From Thermoflexus hugenholtzii JAD2 (GTDB lineage Bacteria; Chloroflexota; Anaerolineae; Thermoflexales; Thermoflexaceae), in contig NZ_FYEK01000044.1 of the NCBI RefSeq assembly GCF_900187885.1, forward strand, positions 186,001-250,000: a stretch of 64,000 nt of DNA, in the 5' to 3' direction. This document shows positions 34,046-42,238 of this stretch, in pieces (within the stretch, counting starts at the first letter, position 1; each line of letters begins with the position of its first letter). The notes beneath the pieces were generated by a model, which saw only the letters and a list, made by a program, of their open reading frames with translations, was not told where the DNA came from and did not search any database. The translations under genes and the position numbers were made by a program.

Positions 34046-34606
34046 TTAACCCACGCGGGTCACGTATTCCCCGGTGCGGGTGTCGACCCGGACGATGTCG
34101 CCCTCGTTGACGAAGAGGGGGACCCGGAGGCGATAGCCGGTCTCCAGCACCACCCATTTGTCGGCACCCGAGGCGGTATCGCCTTTCACCCCTGGCTCCG
34201 CCTCCACCACCCGCAGGTCCACCGTCACCGGCAGCTCCACCCCCAGGGGCTCGCCCTCGTATTCCCGCAGGATCAGGGTGATCCCCTCCTTCAGGAAGTT
34301 CACCGCCTCCCCCAGCCGCTCGGCCGGCACCGGGATCTGCTCATAGGTCCGGGTGTCCATCATATAGTAGAGATCGCCGTCCCGATACAGGAACTGCACC
34401 TCCCGGTTCTCCACCCGGATGTCCTGCACCCGATCGCCCGAGAGGAACGTCTTGTCGATGATGGCCCCAGTGCGCAGGTTGCGCAGCTTGGTGCGGATGA
34501 AGGCGTTCCCCCGGCCGGGCTTGTGATGCTGATACTCCAGCACCTCATAGATCTGACCGTCCAGGATGAAGGTCGTCCCCTTCCGCAGGTCATTCACATC
34601 GATCAT
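34046..34606 (-). CDS. efp: translation elongation factor P
   Basis: A 186-residue EF-P that rescues ribosomes stalled at polyproline. Three beta domains of normal length; the signature near the C-terminus (LRVPLFVNEGDIVRVDTRTG) is intact. The tip of domain I, which reaches the peptidyl-transferase centre, reads HHKPGRGNAF: Arg32 stands where E. coli EF-P has the lysylated Lys34. Arg at the tip is rhamnosylated by EarP in some bacteria, but no earP is seen in this window. ATG follows GGAGGGAACCGAAG. Confidence 0.96.
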   Translation of the reverse strand: MIDVNDLRKGTTFILDGQIYEVLEYQHHKPGRGNAFIRTKLRNLRTGAIIDKTFLSGDRVQDIRVENREVQFLYRDGDLYYMMDTRTYEQIPVPAERLGEAVNFLKEGITLILREYEGEPLGVELPVTVDLRVVEAEPGVKGDTASGADKWVVLETGYRLRVPLFVNEGDIVRVDTRTGEYVTRVG

Positions 34607-34653
34607 CTTCGGTTCCCTCCCGCCGAAGCTCCCTGAATTCCCACTCCGGAGGC

Positions 34654-34682
34654 ATTATAGAAAATGGAAAACCGACCGTCAA
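34654..34682 (-). promoter_or_regulatory. canonical promoter of efp-fabF
   Basis: On the minus strand TTGACG (34682-34677), a 17-base spacer and a perfect TATAAT (34659-34654), 48 bp before the efp ATG. Confidence 0.85.
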
Positions 34683-34703
34683 TGACCCGGCCTGGAGGGA
34701 TCG

Positions 34704-35933
34704 ATGCCGGAGTTCTTCACGGTTCTCCCGCCCGATCAGGCGCTGGAGCGGCTGCGCGCTCATCTGAGCCCTTTGCCGGCCGAGATCCTCCCGCTCTCCG
34801 AGGCCCTCGGTCGAGCCCTGGCCCAACCCGTCGTCGCCCCCGAGCCCCTGCCTGCGTTCCCGCGGAGCGCGATGGACGGCTATGCGGTGCGGGCGGCCGA
34901 CACCTTTGGGGCCACCGAGGGCCTGCCGGCCTACCTGCGGGTGATCGGCGAGGTGCCCATGGGACAGGCCCCGGGGTTCGCCATCGGCCCGGGAGAGGCC
35001 GCCCTGATCCACACCGGGGGGATGTTGCCGGAGGGAGCCGACGCGGTGGTCATGCTGGAGCGGACCCAGCGGCTGGATGCGGAGACCATCGAAGTGTTGC
35101 GGCCGGTGGCCCCAGGGGAGAACGTCATCGCCATCGGCGAGGACATCCGGCAGGGGGAGATCGCCTTCCCGGCGGGCCATCGCCTGCGTCCCCAGGATCT
35201 GGGGGCCCTGGCTGCCCTGGGGGTGGCCCGCGTGCCGGTGGCCCGCTGCCCCCGGGTGGCCATCCTGGGCAGCGGCGATGAGATCGTGCCGCCTGACCAG
35301 CGGCCCCAGCCCGGCCAGGTGCGGGATGTCAACACATTCTCCCTGATCGGCCTGATCCGCCAGCACGGCGGGGAGCCCCTCCCCTGGGGGATCGCCCCGG
35401 ATCGCCTGGAGGTCCTGGAGGCGATGGCCCGGGAGGCCTTTGAGGCCGCCGATGTCCTGGTCTTCACTGCCGGGAGCTCCGTGAGCACGCGGGACCTCAC
35501 CGCGACGGTCATCGAGCGCCTGGGCCCGCCGGGGATCCTGGCCCACGGCCTGGCCATCCGCCCCGGCAAACCCACCCTGGTGGCCTTCTGCGCCGGCAAG
35601 CCGGTGCTGGGCCTGCCCGGGAACCCGGTCTCCGCCTTCGTGGTCGCTCGGATGCTCCTGGTCCCCCTTCTCTATCTCCTTCAGGGCGTGGAGCCGCCCC
35701 CGCCGCGCCGTCAGCCTGCCCGCCTGTCCCACAACATCCCCTCCGCCCCCGGGCGCATCGATTGGGTGCCCGCCCGCCTCGTCCCTCGAGGGGATGGCCT
35801 CTGGGCCGAGCCGGTGTTCGGCAAGAGCAACCTGATCTTCACCCTGGCCCGCTCCGACGGCCTGGTGATGGTCCCCCTGGATCTCAACGGCCTGCAGGCC
35901 GGAGACCCGGTGGACGTGTGGCTCTGGGAGTGA
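34704..35933 (+). CDS. moeA: molybdopterin molybdenumtransferase
   Basis: A 409-residue enzyme that inserts molybdate into adenylated molybdopterin. Conserved blocks: LPAFPRSAMDGYAVRA, IHTGGMLPEGADAVVMLE, AGENVIAIGEDI-like segment VAPGENVIAIGEDIRQG, RVAILGSGDEIV, VNTFSLIGLI, VFTAGSSVSTRDLT and VLGLPGNPVSAFV. GGAGGG precedes ATG 34704. It is transcribed away from efp and ends 4 bp from the convergent tryptophanase gene. Confidence 0.95.
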   Translation: MPEFFTVLPPDQALERLRAHLSPLPAEILPLSEALGRALAQPVVAPEPLPAFPRSAMDGYAVRAADTFGATEGLPAYLRVIGEVPMGQAPGFAIGPGEAALIHTGGMLPEGADAVVMLERTQRLDAETIEVLRPVAPGENVIAIGEDIRQGEIAFPAGHRLRPQDLGALAALGVARVPVARCPRVAILGSGDEIVPPDQRPQPGQVRDVNTFSLIGLIRQHGGEPLPWGIAPDRLEVLEAMAREAFEAADVLVFTAGSSVSTRDLTATVIERLGPPGILAHGLAIRPGKPTLVAFCAGKPVLGLPGNPVSAFVVARMLLVPLLYLLQGVEPPPPRRQPARLSHNIPSAPGRIDWVPARLVPRGDGLWAEPVFGKSNLIFTLARSDGLVMVPLDLNGLQAGDPVDVWLWE

Positions 35934-35937
35934 GGGG

Positions 35938-37335
35938 TCAGGCCGCCTCGTCCAGCTCTCCCAGGGGCTCGAAGCGAGCGAGGAAGTGCCGGAGCAACCT
36001 CGGCGCCTCCACGATGCGGAAGCCCCGGATGCGCTCCCGTCGGGCGTAGACCCGGGCGCACACTTCGACCACGTAATCCAGATGGCTCTGGGTGTAAACC
36101 CGGCGAGGGATCGCCAGGCGCACCAGCTCTAATCGGGGATAGATCATCTCACTGGTGCGGGGATCCTCCTGGGCCAGCATCACGCTGCCGATCTCGACCC
36201 CACGGATGCCCCCCTCCAGATACAGATGGACCGCCAGGGCGTGGCCCGGGTATTCCTTCTGGGGGATATGAGGGAGGAAACGTCGCGCGTCCAGATACAC
36301 GGCATGGCCCCCGGGCGGCACCACGATGGGGATCCCCGCCTGCCGGAGGGACTCCGCCAGATAACTCACCTGGCCGACGCGATAGGCCAGATACGCCTCA
36401 TCGAGGGCTTCCTGCAACCCGATGGCGATGGCCTCCAGATCGCGGCCGGCCAGGCCGCCGTAGGTCGGAAAGCCCTCCCGCAGTACCAGCTGGGCGCAGA
36501 GGGCTTCATAGAGGTCACGATCCTTCAGGGCGATGAACCCGCCGATGTTGGCCAGGCCGTCCTTCTTGGCGCTCATCAGACAGCCGTCAGCGTATCCGAA
36601 GAGCTCCCGGGCGATCTCCCGCAACGGGCGGCCTGCATATCCCGGCTCCCGCATCCGGATGAAATAGACGTTCTCCGCATAGCGGGCCACGTCCAGATAC
36701 AGCCCCTTCCCGTATCGCCGGGCGATCGCCGCCACGGCCCGCACGTTCTCCATGGAGACCGGCTGCCCGCCCACGGTGTTGTTGGTCAGGGTGAGCATCA
36801 CGAAGGGGATGTTCTCCGGCCCGACCTGCTCGAAGAAGGCTTCCAGCTTCGCCGGGTCCATGTTGCCCTTGAAGGGGTGCTCCAGGGTCGGGTCGTAAGC
36901 CTCCTCGATGACCAGATCCACCGGCTCCGCCGGCCGGGCCAGCAGGTTGGCCCGGGTGGTGTCGAAGTGATTGTTGCTGGGGACCTTCTGGCCCGGGCGG
37001 ACGGCGACCGCGAAGAAGAGGTGCTCCGCGGCCCGGCCCTGATGGACCGGCACCACATACGGGTAGCCGGTGATCTCCTGGATTGTCTCCTGGAACCGGT
37101 GGAAGCTGCGGGCTCCGGCGTAGGATTCATCCCCCTGCATCATCGCCGCCCACTGCCGGTCGCTCATCGCCCCGGTCCCCGAATCCGTGAGCAGGTCGAT
37201 GTAGACGTCCTCCGCCCGCAGGCGGAACAGGTTGTATCCGGCCTCCTCCAGACGCCGCCGACGCTCCTCCCGCGGGAGGAGCCGGATGGGCTCCACCATC
37301 TTGATGCGAAACGGCTCCGGTGGATGGATCGGCAT
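35938..37335 (-). CDS. tnaA: tryptophanase (PLP-dependent beta-eliminating lyase)
   Basis: A 465-residue PLP enzyme that splits tryptophan into indole, pyruvate and ammonia. Family signatures: [55 protein letters not shown] with the PLP lysine, and [13 protein letters not shown]. Tyrosine phenol-lyase is the close alternative, but two diagnostic sites favour tryptophanase: VEIGS where phenol-lyases have MERG with a substrate-binding Arg, and LLRHFLARF with His where phenol-lyases have Phe. No tnaC-like leader is seen. ATG 37335 follows GGAGGTTTCCCC. Confidence 0.9.
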   Translation of the reverse strand: MPIHPPEPFRIKMVEPIRLLPREERRRRLEEAGYNLFRLRAEDVYIDLLTDSGTGAMSDRQWAAMMQGDESYAGARSFHRFQETIQEITGYPYVVPVHQGRAAEHLFFAVAVRPGQKVPSNNHFDTTRANLLARPAEPVDLVIEEAYDPTLEHPFKGNMDPAKLEAFFEQVGPENIPFVMLTLTNNTVGGQPVSMENVRAVAAIARRYGKGLYLDVARYAENVYFIRMREPGYAGRPLREIARELFGYADGCLMSAKKDGLANIGGFIALKDRDLYEALCAQLVLREGFPTYGGLAGRDLEAIAIGLQEALDEAYLAYRVGQVSYLAESLRQAGIPIVVPPGGHAVYLDARRFLPHIPQKEYPGHALAVHLYLEGGIRGVEIGSVMLAQEDPRTSEMIYPRLELVRLAIPRRVYTQSHLDYVVEVCARVYARRERIRGFRIVEAPRLLRHFLARFEPLGELDEAA

Positions 37336-37357
37336 GGGGAAACCTCCAACGATAAAG

Positions 37358-38275
37358 TTAAGCGCTGGCCCCCTCCCGGGAGACGATGGTGATGCCGGAG
37401 AGGATCAACCCGCCCCCGAGGAGCTTGATCCAGCCTGGTATTTCCCCCAGGATCAGGTAGGCCAGGATGGTGGAGCCGATGGGCTCGCCCAAGGTGGTCA
37501 CGGTGACCACCGCCGTCGGCAGGTAGCGGAGGGCCCAGTTGAAGGAAGAATGTCCGATCAGCTGGGGGAAGATCGCTACCAGGCTCAGCCAGACGTAAGT
37601 CATGGGCGTGTAGCCGAGCACCGGGAGGCGGGCGGCGGCCACGATCAGGAGGCAAACCACGGCCGCCGTCCCGTAGACAATGGCGATATAGACCGGGAGG
37701 GAGAAGCGGCCACGCACCCGACGCCCGATCATGAAATAGCCGGCCACCATGACCGCTCCCGCCAGGGCGAGGAGGTTGCCGATCAGGGATCGGCTCCCTC
37801 CCAGCTCGCAGCGCAGGGGGGATCCCGTGCAGGCGTCGCTCAGGCCCACCATCCCGCTCCCCACCAGGGCCAGCAAGATCCCCAGGGCCGTGCGAAGGGA
37901 GATGGCCTCCCGAAGGAAGAGGGGGGCCGCGATGGCCACGAACACCGGGGAGAGGCTCACCAGCACCACCGAGCTGGCCACCGTCGTGTATTCCAGGGAG
38001 GTGATCCAGGTCACGAAATGCAGGGCCAGGAAGACCCCGGAGAGCAGCATCCAGAGCAGATCGCTGCGGCCGATCCGCTTCCATTCGTGCCCGTAGCGCC
38101 CGATGGCCACGGGCAGGATCAGCAAGGTGGCCAGGGTCAGGCGATAGGCGGCGATGACCAGGGAGGAGGCCTCGCGCTGGGCGAAGCGGATGAAGATCGA
38201 GGCCATGGAGACCGCCAGGATGCCCAAGGCCAGGACCAGATAGGGCGGAACGGGGGGGCTTTCCCGATGCGACAT
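37358..38275 (-). CDS. EamA/DMT family transporter
   Basis: A 305-residue membrane protein with ten hydrophobic segments arranged as two EamA repeats ([20 protein letters not shown] in the first, [20 protein letters not shown] in the second). DMT proteins export metabolites, often amino acids. It stands 22 bp upstream of tnaA on the same strand, so a role in moving tryptophan or its products is possible but only inferred. A short insertion with two Cys ([16 protein letters not shown]) lies between the halves. Confidence 0.88.
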   Translation of the reverse strand: MSHRESPPVPPYLVLALGILAVSMASIFIRFAQREASSLVIAAYRLTLATLLILPVAIGRYGHEWKRIGRSDLLWMLLSGVFLALHFVTWITSLEYTTVASSVVLVSLSPVFVAIAAPLFLREAISLRTALGILLALVGSGMVGLSDACTGSPLRCELGGSRSLIGNLLALAGAVMVAGYFMIGRRVRGRFSLPVYIAIVYGTAAVVCLLIVAAARLPVLGYTPMTYVWLSLVAIFPQLIGHSSFNWALRYLPTAVVTVTTLGEPIGSTILAYLILGEIPGWIKLLGGGLILSGITIVSREGASA

Positions 38276-38422
38276 CACCTCCCTCCCAGAAAAGATCGGC
38301 TTCCTGGATCGCTTCTCGTCCCCTCCTCCGGCGGCGGGGCTTCCACGATGCCATGTCTCGGCCCCGGCCCGGGTGGTGCGCTGGAGGGAGGAGAGCGGCG
38401 CAGCGCTCACCGCCCTTCGGTT

Positions 38423-38428
38423 TATAAT
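38423..38428 (+). promoter_or_regulatory. -10 box upstream of the P-loop kinase gene
   Basis: TATAAT in the context GGTTTATAATTC, 59 bp before ATG 38487; -35 not clear. Confidence 0.5.
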
Positions 38429-38486
38429 TCTGACCAGAGGTCCTGACAAATCGCCCGTGGCGGTTCCGGCGCGAGGATCAGATCAT

Positions 38487-39269
38487 ATGGAGGATCGAAG
38501 GCTTGCGCAGCCGGAGAGGCCCGCATCCGGCATCCCCGGACGGAGCCCGGAGCGGGAGCGCGGCGCGGGCGGGCCCTCGCCTTATCCCCTGACCCGAGAG
38601 GAGGCGGAGGCGATGGCCCGACGGGCCGCCCAGGCCTTAGACATCCGTCCGATCCCCACGCCGCATCCACGCCTGATCCTGATGGTCGGCCTGCCCGGGA
38701 CCGGGAAGTCCACCCTGGCCCGCCGCCTGGCCGCTGCCCTGCCGGCTCCCATCGTGGAGTCCGACCGGGTGCGCCGCGTCCTCTTCAAGTGGCCCCGCCA
38801 CTCCCTTCAGGAGAGCCGGCGGGTTCATCAGGTATGTCGGGTGCTCCTCGAGCAGCTGCTGCGCCAGGGTTCCTCCGCCATCTTCGACGCCACCAACCTC
38901 ATCGAAGCGCATCGCGCCCTGGTCTATCAGATCGCCGACCGCCTCCGCATCCCCCTGATCATCCTCCTCGTCACCGCGCCTCCGGAGGTGGTCCGGGATC
39001 GCCTGGAGGGGCGGCTCCGCCATCGGGATCCGACGGACGCCAGCGAGGCCACCTGGCCGGTCTACGAGCGGATGCGCCGGCAGATGGAGCCCATCGGGCG
39101 CCCCTATCTGGAGGTGGACACCTCCCGAGATCTGGAGGCCCTCCTGCCGGATCTGGTGCAGGCCATCCGCCAGCCTGTGTGGCCCCTTCCCGGTCTTCCC
39201 TCCGTGCCTCGTTCGCCGGCGGAGGAGGGACAGGGCCCGAGCAACCCATCCCTGGAGGGATCGCGATGA
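38487..39269 (+). CDS. P-loop kinase (AAA_33 / zeta-toxin-like)
   Basis: A protein of up to 260 residues. Walker A is VGLPGTGKSTLARRLA; the pattern ESDRVRRVLF, SAIFDATNLIEAHRALV and LLVTAPPEVVRDRL matches COG0645-type predicted kinases that phosphorylate small molecules. Residues 1-40 are low-complexity. A second start, ATG 38613 (MARRAAQALD), has GAGGAGGCGGAGGCG upstream and would remove that tail, so the real start may be there. The stop overlaps the ATG of the next gene (ATGA), showing coupling. Confidence 0.82.
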   Translation: MEDRRLAQPERPASGIPGRSPERERGAGGPSPYPLTREEAEAMARRAAQALDIRPIPTPHPRLILMVGLPGTGKSTLARRLAAALPAPIVESDRVRRVLFKWPRHSLQESRRVHQVCRVLLEQLLRQGSSAIFDATNLIEAHRALVYQIADRLRIPLIILLVTAPPEVVRDRLEGRLRHRDPTDASEATWPVYERMRRQMEPIGRPYLEVDTSRDLEALLPDLVQAIRQPVWPLPGLPSVPRSPAEEGQGPSNPSLEGSR

Positions 39270-39853
39270 AGCCGGAGGAGGAGCTGACCTTCGTCCGTGA
39301 GGGGATGGCCGCGATGGAGGACTACCTGAGCTCGGATCTGGTCTACTGGACGCTCCGCCCCTTCTCCGCCACGTTCCCTGCCTTCAGCGTGGGGGGGCTG
39401 CTGGAGAGCCTGCGTCGTCTGGAGGCCCGCCGGGAGGAGTTGCCGCCTGGGGCTCAGGCGGAGCTGGGGGCCATGAAGAGCCAGCTGGAGCGCGTGCGGG
39501 AGGTCCATCCGGATCGATATCGTCGGAAGGTCGAGCGGGAGCTCAGCAGCCGTCTGGACGCCTGGTCCTGGTATCTGGAGGACTATGAGGAGCGGCCGGA
39601 GGAGGCGGCCGTTAGCTATCCCGCTCAGGTCCACATCCGCGTGAAGATCGATCTGTTGCTGGAGGAAGCCGAACGGCTGGGGTTAGAGGTCCAGCCGGCC
39701 CGGCGCCGGGTGGAGGCCCTGGATCAACGTCTGCGTCGTCACTGGGTGCCCGGCCCCTTCCTGTGGGAGGAGGCGTTGCAACGCGCCTTCCCCCGGGAGC
39801 GCTTCTGGTGGCTGTATGGCCGGCTGCAGGGTCGGGAGGCCGTCGGGGGGTGA
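39266..39853 (+). CDS. conserved hypothetical protein coupled to the P-loop kinase
   Basis: A 195-residue soluble, helix-rich protein (MKPEEELTFVREGMAAMEDY ... YRRKVERELSSRLDAWSWYLED ... QRAFPRERFWWLYG). No signal peptide, membrane helix or catalytic motif recognised. The ATG overlaps the kinase stop by 4 bp, and GGAGGG lies upstream, so the two products probably act together. The promoter of the mini-ORF cassette begins 5 bp after its stop. Confidence 0.7.
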   Translation: MKPEEELTFVREGMAAMEDYLSSDLVYWTLRPFSATFPAFSVGGLLESLRRLEARREELPPGAQAELGAMKSQLERVREVHPDRYRRKVERELSSRLDAWSWYLEDYEERPEEAAVSYPAQVHIRVKIDLLLEEAERLGLEVQPARRRVEALDQRLRRHWVPGPFLWEEALQRAFPRERFWWLYGRLQGREAVGG

Positions 39854-39857
39854 GGAA

Positions 39858-39886
39858 TTGACAGCGTCCCGGATCGCGGGCATGAT
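39858..39886 (+). promoter_or_regulatory. promoter of the hairpin-switch mini-ORF
   Basis: Consensus TTGACA (39858-39863), exactly 17 bases, then CATGAT (39881-39886). Transcription would start near 39893. Confidence 0.7.
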
Positions 39887-39954
39887 CCTCAATGTTCCGG
39901 GCGCCCCCGCCGATGGCGAGTGCGGCGCCTCCGGATGTGCCATCCCACCGGAAA

Positions 39955-40050
39955 GGAGGTGATGCGACATGGACGAAAAACGTCGGACAGACCTGAGGGA
40001 GGCGGGCCGTCGCATCACCTCCGGTGAGGACCGATAAGCGACGGCCCGCC
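39955..40050 (+). promoter_or_regulatory. mutually exclusive RNA hairpins controlling a perfect Shine-Dalgarno
   Basis: Segment A, GGAGGTGATGCGAC (39955-39968), contains the SD. Segment B at 40001-40022 carries two overlapping complements: GTCGCATCACCTCC (40009-40022) pairs 14/14 with A, while GGCGGGCCGTCG (40001-40012) pairs 12/12 with segment C, CGACGGCCCGCC (40039-40050). The two pairings share 40009-40012 and cannot both form in full. A:B hides the SD; B:C frees it. The upstream AAAGGAGGTGAT also matches the 16S rRNA 3' tail complement over 12 bases. Confidence 0.7.
39969..40037 (+). CDS. 22-residue mini-ORF
   Basis: ATG GAC ... CGA TAA encodes MDEKRRTDLREAGRRITSGE plus DR, a very charged peptide. 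The SD AAAGGAGGTGATG is the best in the window, 5-6 bases from the ATG. The ORF spans segment B of the hairpin switch and stops just before segment C, so a ribosome on it would cover B. No family recognised. It could be a leader peptide, an antitoxin-like or regulatory peptide, or simply the reader of the switch; translation is inference. Confidence 0.5.
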   Translation: MDEKRRTDLREAGRRITSGEDR

Positions 40051-40054
40051 GGAA

Positions 40055-40093
40055 GGGGCCGCCCCCGGCGTCGGGAGGCGGCCCCTTCGTTTT
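40055..40093 (+). terminator. terminator of the mini-ORF cassette
   Basis: GGGGCCGCC (40055-40063) pairs with GGCGGCCCC (40077-40085), followed by TTCGTTTT. It ends the plus-strand unit before the convergent sigA gene. Confidence 0.8.
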
Positions 40094-40127
40094 CAGTAAA
40101 GAAGCCATTCGCAGAGGAGGAGACTCG

Positions 40128-40161
40128 CAAAAAATCGGGGCGCCGTCGCACGGCGCCCCGA
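40128..40161 (-). terminator. rho-independent terminator of sigA
   Basis: TCGGGGCGCCGT (40135-40146) and ACGGCGCCCCGA (40150-40161) form a perfect 12-bp stem with a 3-base loop. On the minus strand six T follow directly (40134-40129). Confidence 0.95.
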
Positions 40162-40189
40162 CATCGGATTGCGGGAAGGCGACATCGAC

Positions 40190-41398
40190 TCAGGTCAGGA
40201 ACTCCCGGAGCTGGCGGCTGCGACGGGGGTGGCGGAGCCGGCGCAGGGCGCGCCCCTCAATCTGGCGGATGCGCTCCCGGGTCAGCCCGAACTTCTTGCC
40301 CACCTCTTCCAGGGTGTAGCAGCGACCGTTCACCAGGCCGAACCGCAGCCGCAGGATGCGGGCCTCCCGCGGGCTGAGGGTGGAGAGGATCTCCTCGATC
40401 TTCTCCCGGAGCAGGTTCTGATAAGCGATCTGGTTAGGAGAGGGGGAGGATTCGTCCTCGATGAAGTAGCCCAGCTCGTCCTCCTCGTCCTCCCCCACCG
40501 GGTTCTCCAGGCTCAGGGGCTGCCAGGAGACCCGGAACATCCACTCCACCTTGCGGGGATCCACGCCCAGCTCGGCGGCGATCTCCTCCACGGTGGGCTT
40601 ACGGCCCAGGCTCTGCTCCAGCTCGTGGGCCACCCGATACAGTTTGCGGATGCGATCGCTCATGTGGACGGGGACGCGGATGGTGCGGCTCTGGTCGGCG
40701 ATGGCCCGGGTGATGGTCTGGCGGATCCACCAGGTGGCGTAGGTGCTGAAGCGGTAGCCGCGCCGGTAATCGAACTTCTCCACCGCCTTCATCAGGCCCA
40801 AGTTGCCCTCCTGGATGAGGTCCAGGAAGGGGACCCCGCGGCCCATGTATTTCTTGGCGATGCTCACCACCAGGCGGGTGTTGGCCTTGATCAGGTGCTC
40901 TCGGGCTTTGCGGCCCTCCTCCACCAGCTTCTCCAGCCGCGCCCGTTGCTGAGGGGTTAGCCGCCGCGCCTCGCGCAACCGCCGGGCGGCCTGTTGCCCG
41001 CGGAACACCTGCCGGGCCAGCCGCACCTCCTCCTCGCTGGTCAGCAGGGGGACACGGGCCATCTCCTTCAGGTAGAGGCCGACCGTGTCATCCACATCGA
41101 TGTCTGCCAGATCGTCATCCTCCCCCAGGACCACATCGCTGGTCTCGAAATGCTCTTCGCTCTCCTCTTCCTCTTCTTCTTCGATCTCCCGGAGGAACCG
41201 CTCCTCTTCCTCGATGTTGATCCGGGTGTCGTCGTAGAGCTCGATGCCCGCTTCCTGCAGCCAGAGGCAGATCTCATCCAGCTCCTCGGGGGATTCCTCC
41301 GCCTCCGGATAGATCTCCAAGATGTCCGTGACGGTGAGATAGCCCTGTCGCTCCGCCAGGGACAGCAGCTCGCCGATTACTTCGTCGAAGCTCGCCAT
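40190..41398 (-). CDS. rpoD: primary sigma factor of RNA polymerase (sigma-70/SigA)
   Basis: A 402-residue group 1 sigma factor. Region 1.1 (about 1-60, [20 protein letters not shown]), an acidic stretch ([13 protein letters not shown]), region 1.2 ([20 protein letters not shown]), region 2 ([40 protein letters not shown]), region 3 and region 4 ([31 protein letters not shown]) are all present, as needed for -10 and -35 recognition. ATG 41398 follows GGAGAGGAGCGACG. Cotranscribed with the upstream DUF177 gene. The TTGACA/TATAAT promoters in this window are its expected targets. Confidence 0.96.
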   Translation of the reverse strand: MASFDEVIGELLSLAERQGYLTVTDILEIYPEAEESPEELDEICLWLQEAGIELYDDTRINIEEEERFLREIEEEEEEESEEHFETSDVVLGEDDDLADIDVDDTVGLYLKEMARVPLLTSEEEVRLARQVFRGQQAARRLREARRLTPQQRARLEKLVEEGRKAREHLIKANTRLVVSIAKKYMGRGVPFLDLIQEGNLGLMKAVEKFDYRRGYRFSTYATWWIRQTITRAIADQSRTIRVPVHMSDRIRKLYRVAHELEQSLGRKPTVEEIAAELGVDPRKVEWMFRVSWQPLSLENPVGEDEEDELGYFIEDESSPSPNQIAYQNLLREKIEEILSTLSPREARILRLRFGLVNGRCYTLEEVGKKFGLTRERIRQIEGRALRRLRHPRRSRQLREFLT

Positions 41399-41459
41399 CG
41401 TCGCTCCTCTCCGCACCCAGAGATCTCGAAACGCTCCTTCCCGCTCCCAACGGCCCCCT

Positions 41460-41966
41460 TCACTCCCCCTGCAGGCGGAATGCGGCCAGAGCCGCCCATC
41501 GCGGGTCCGGCTCCCGAACACATCCGCATTCCCCCTCATTCAGGTTCTGCCCACACTCCGGGCACAGCCCACGACAATCCGGCCGGCAGAGCACCCGCAA
41601 CGGGGTGTTCAGCAGGATGTGCTCCCGTAGCGGCGCCGTCAGGAACAGATAACCATCATCGGTCACCGCATAAAACGTCTCCCCCGGGATGTCCACGGGG
41701 GAGAGGAAAAAAGCCTCCTCGAACTCGAAGGTCATCGGGAAGGCAACCGGTTCCAGGCAGCGGGCGCACTGGGTGTGGATCTGCGTGGCGATGGTGCCGG
41801 AGGCCAGGAGCCGACGGTCGGAGCGGACCAGCTCGATCTCCCCGCGCAGATAATCCACCTCCACCCCATATCCCAAATCCCCCGGTCCCTCCTCCAGGGC
41901 CAGCACCATGCGGCTGCCCACCGGCGCGCTCACCAGCGCGCCCACCCGATAGCGCAACATTTTCAT
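41460..41966 (-). CDS. DUF177 / YceD family protein
   Basis: A 168-residue member of the YceD (DUF177) family linked to 23S rRNA or large-subunit maturation. [20 protein letters not shown] is the family core; the C-terminus has [20 protein letters not shown] followed by CGC, a Cys cluster that probably binds zinc. DUF177 normally sits next to rpmF (ribosomal protein L32); here the neighbour is sigA and no rpmF is seen within the window. ATG 41966 follows GGGGAGGGCCCC. Confidence 0.88.
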   Translation of the reverse strand: MKMLRYRVGALVSAPVGSRMVLALEEGPGDLGYGVEVDYLRGEIELVRSDRRLLASGTIATQIHTQCARCLEPVAFPMTFEFEEAFFLSPVDIPGETFYAVTDDGYLFLTAPLREHILLNTPLRVLCRPDCRGLCPECGQNLNEGECGCVREPDPRWAALAAFRLQGE

Positions 41967-42043
41967 GGGGCCCTCCCCGGACAGGCCATCGACCGGTTGG
42001 CCTGCATCCGTTTTGGGGCAGGTTGGCAAAACCTGCTGCGCTG

Positions 42044-42073
42044 ATTATAGCACAGCGCCGATCCCCCCGTCAA
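42044..42073 (-). promoter_or_regulatory. promoter of the DUF177-sigA unit
   Basis: On the minus strand TTGACG (42073-42068), 18 bases, then perfect TATAAT (42049-42044), about 78 bp before the DUF177 ATG. Confidence 0.82.
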
Positions 42074-42074
42074 G

Positions 42075-42238
42075 CACCACACGGATCCCGTTGAAACCCA
42101 TTCCCTGGAATGAAATTACAAATCAGATATATCGATTGTTTTAATGGAAAATGGAAGAGATTTAGATCACCATTATCGGCCAGATATATCGCAGGCCTGG
42201 GACTGGGGTGGACAAAAGATGGATGGGAGGGATGGAGC
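42075..42238. other. AT-rich intergenic patch with an 11-bp direct repeat
   Basis: About 160 bp between the DUF177 promoter and the stop of the cNMP/PH gene. Positions 42110-42195 are clearly AT-rich against the GC-rich background. CAGATATATCG occurs at 42124-42134 and again at 42181-42191. No gene or terminator is recognised; it may be the scar of an insertion. Confidence 0.5.
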
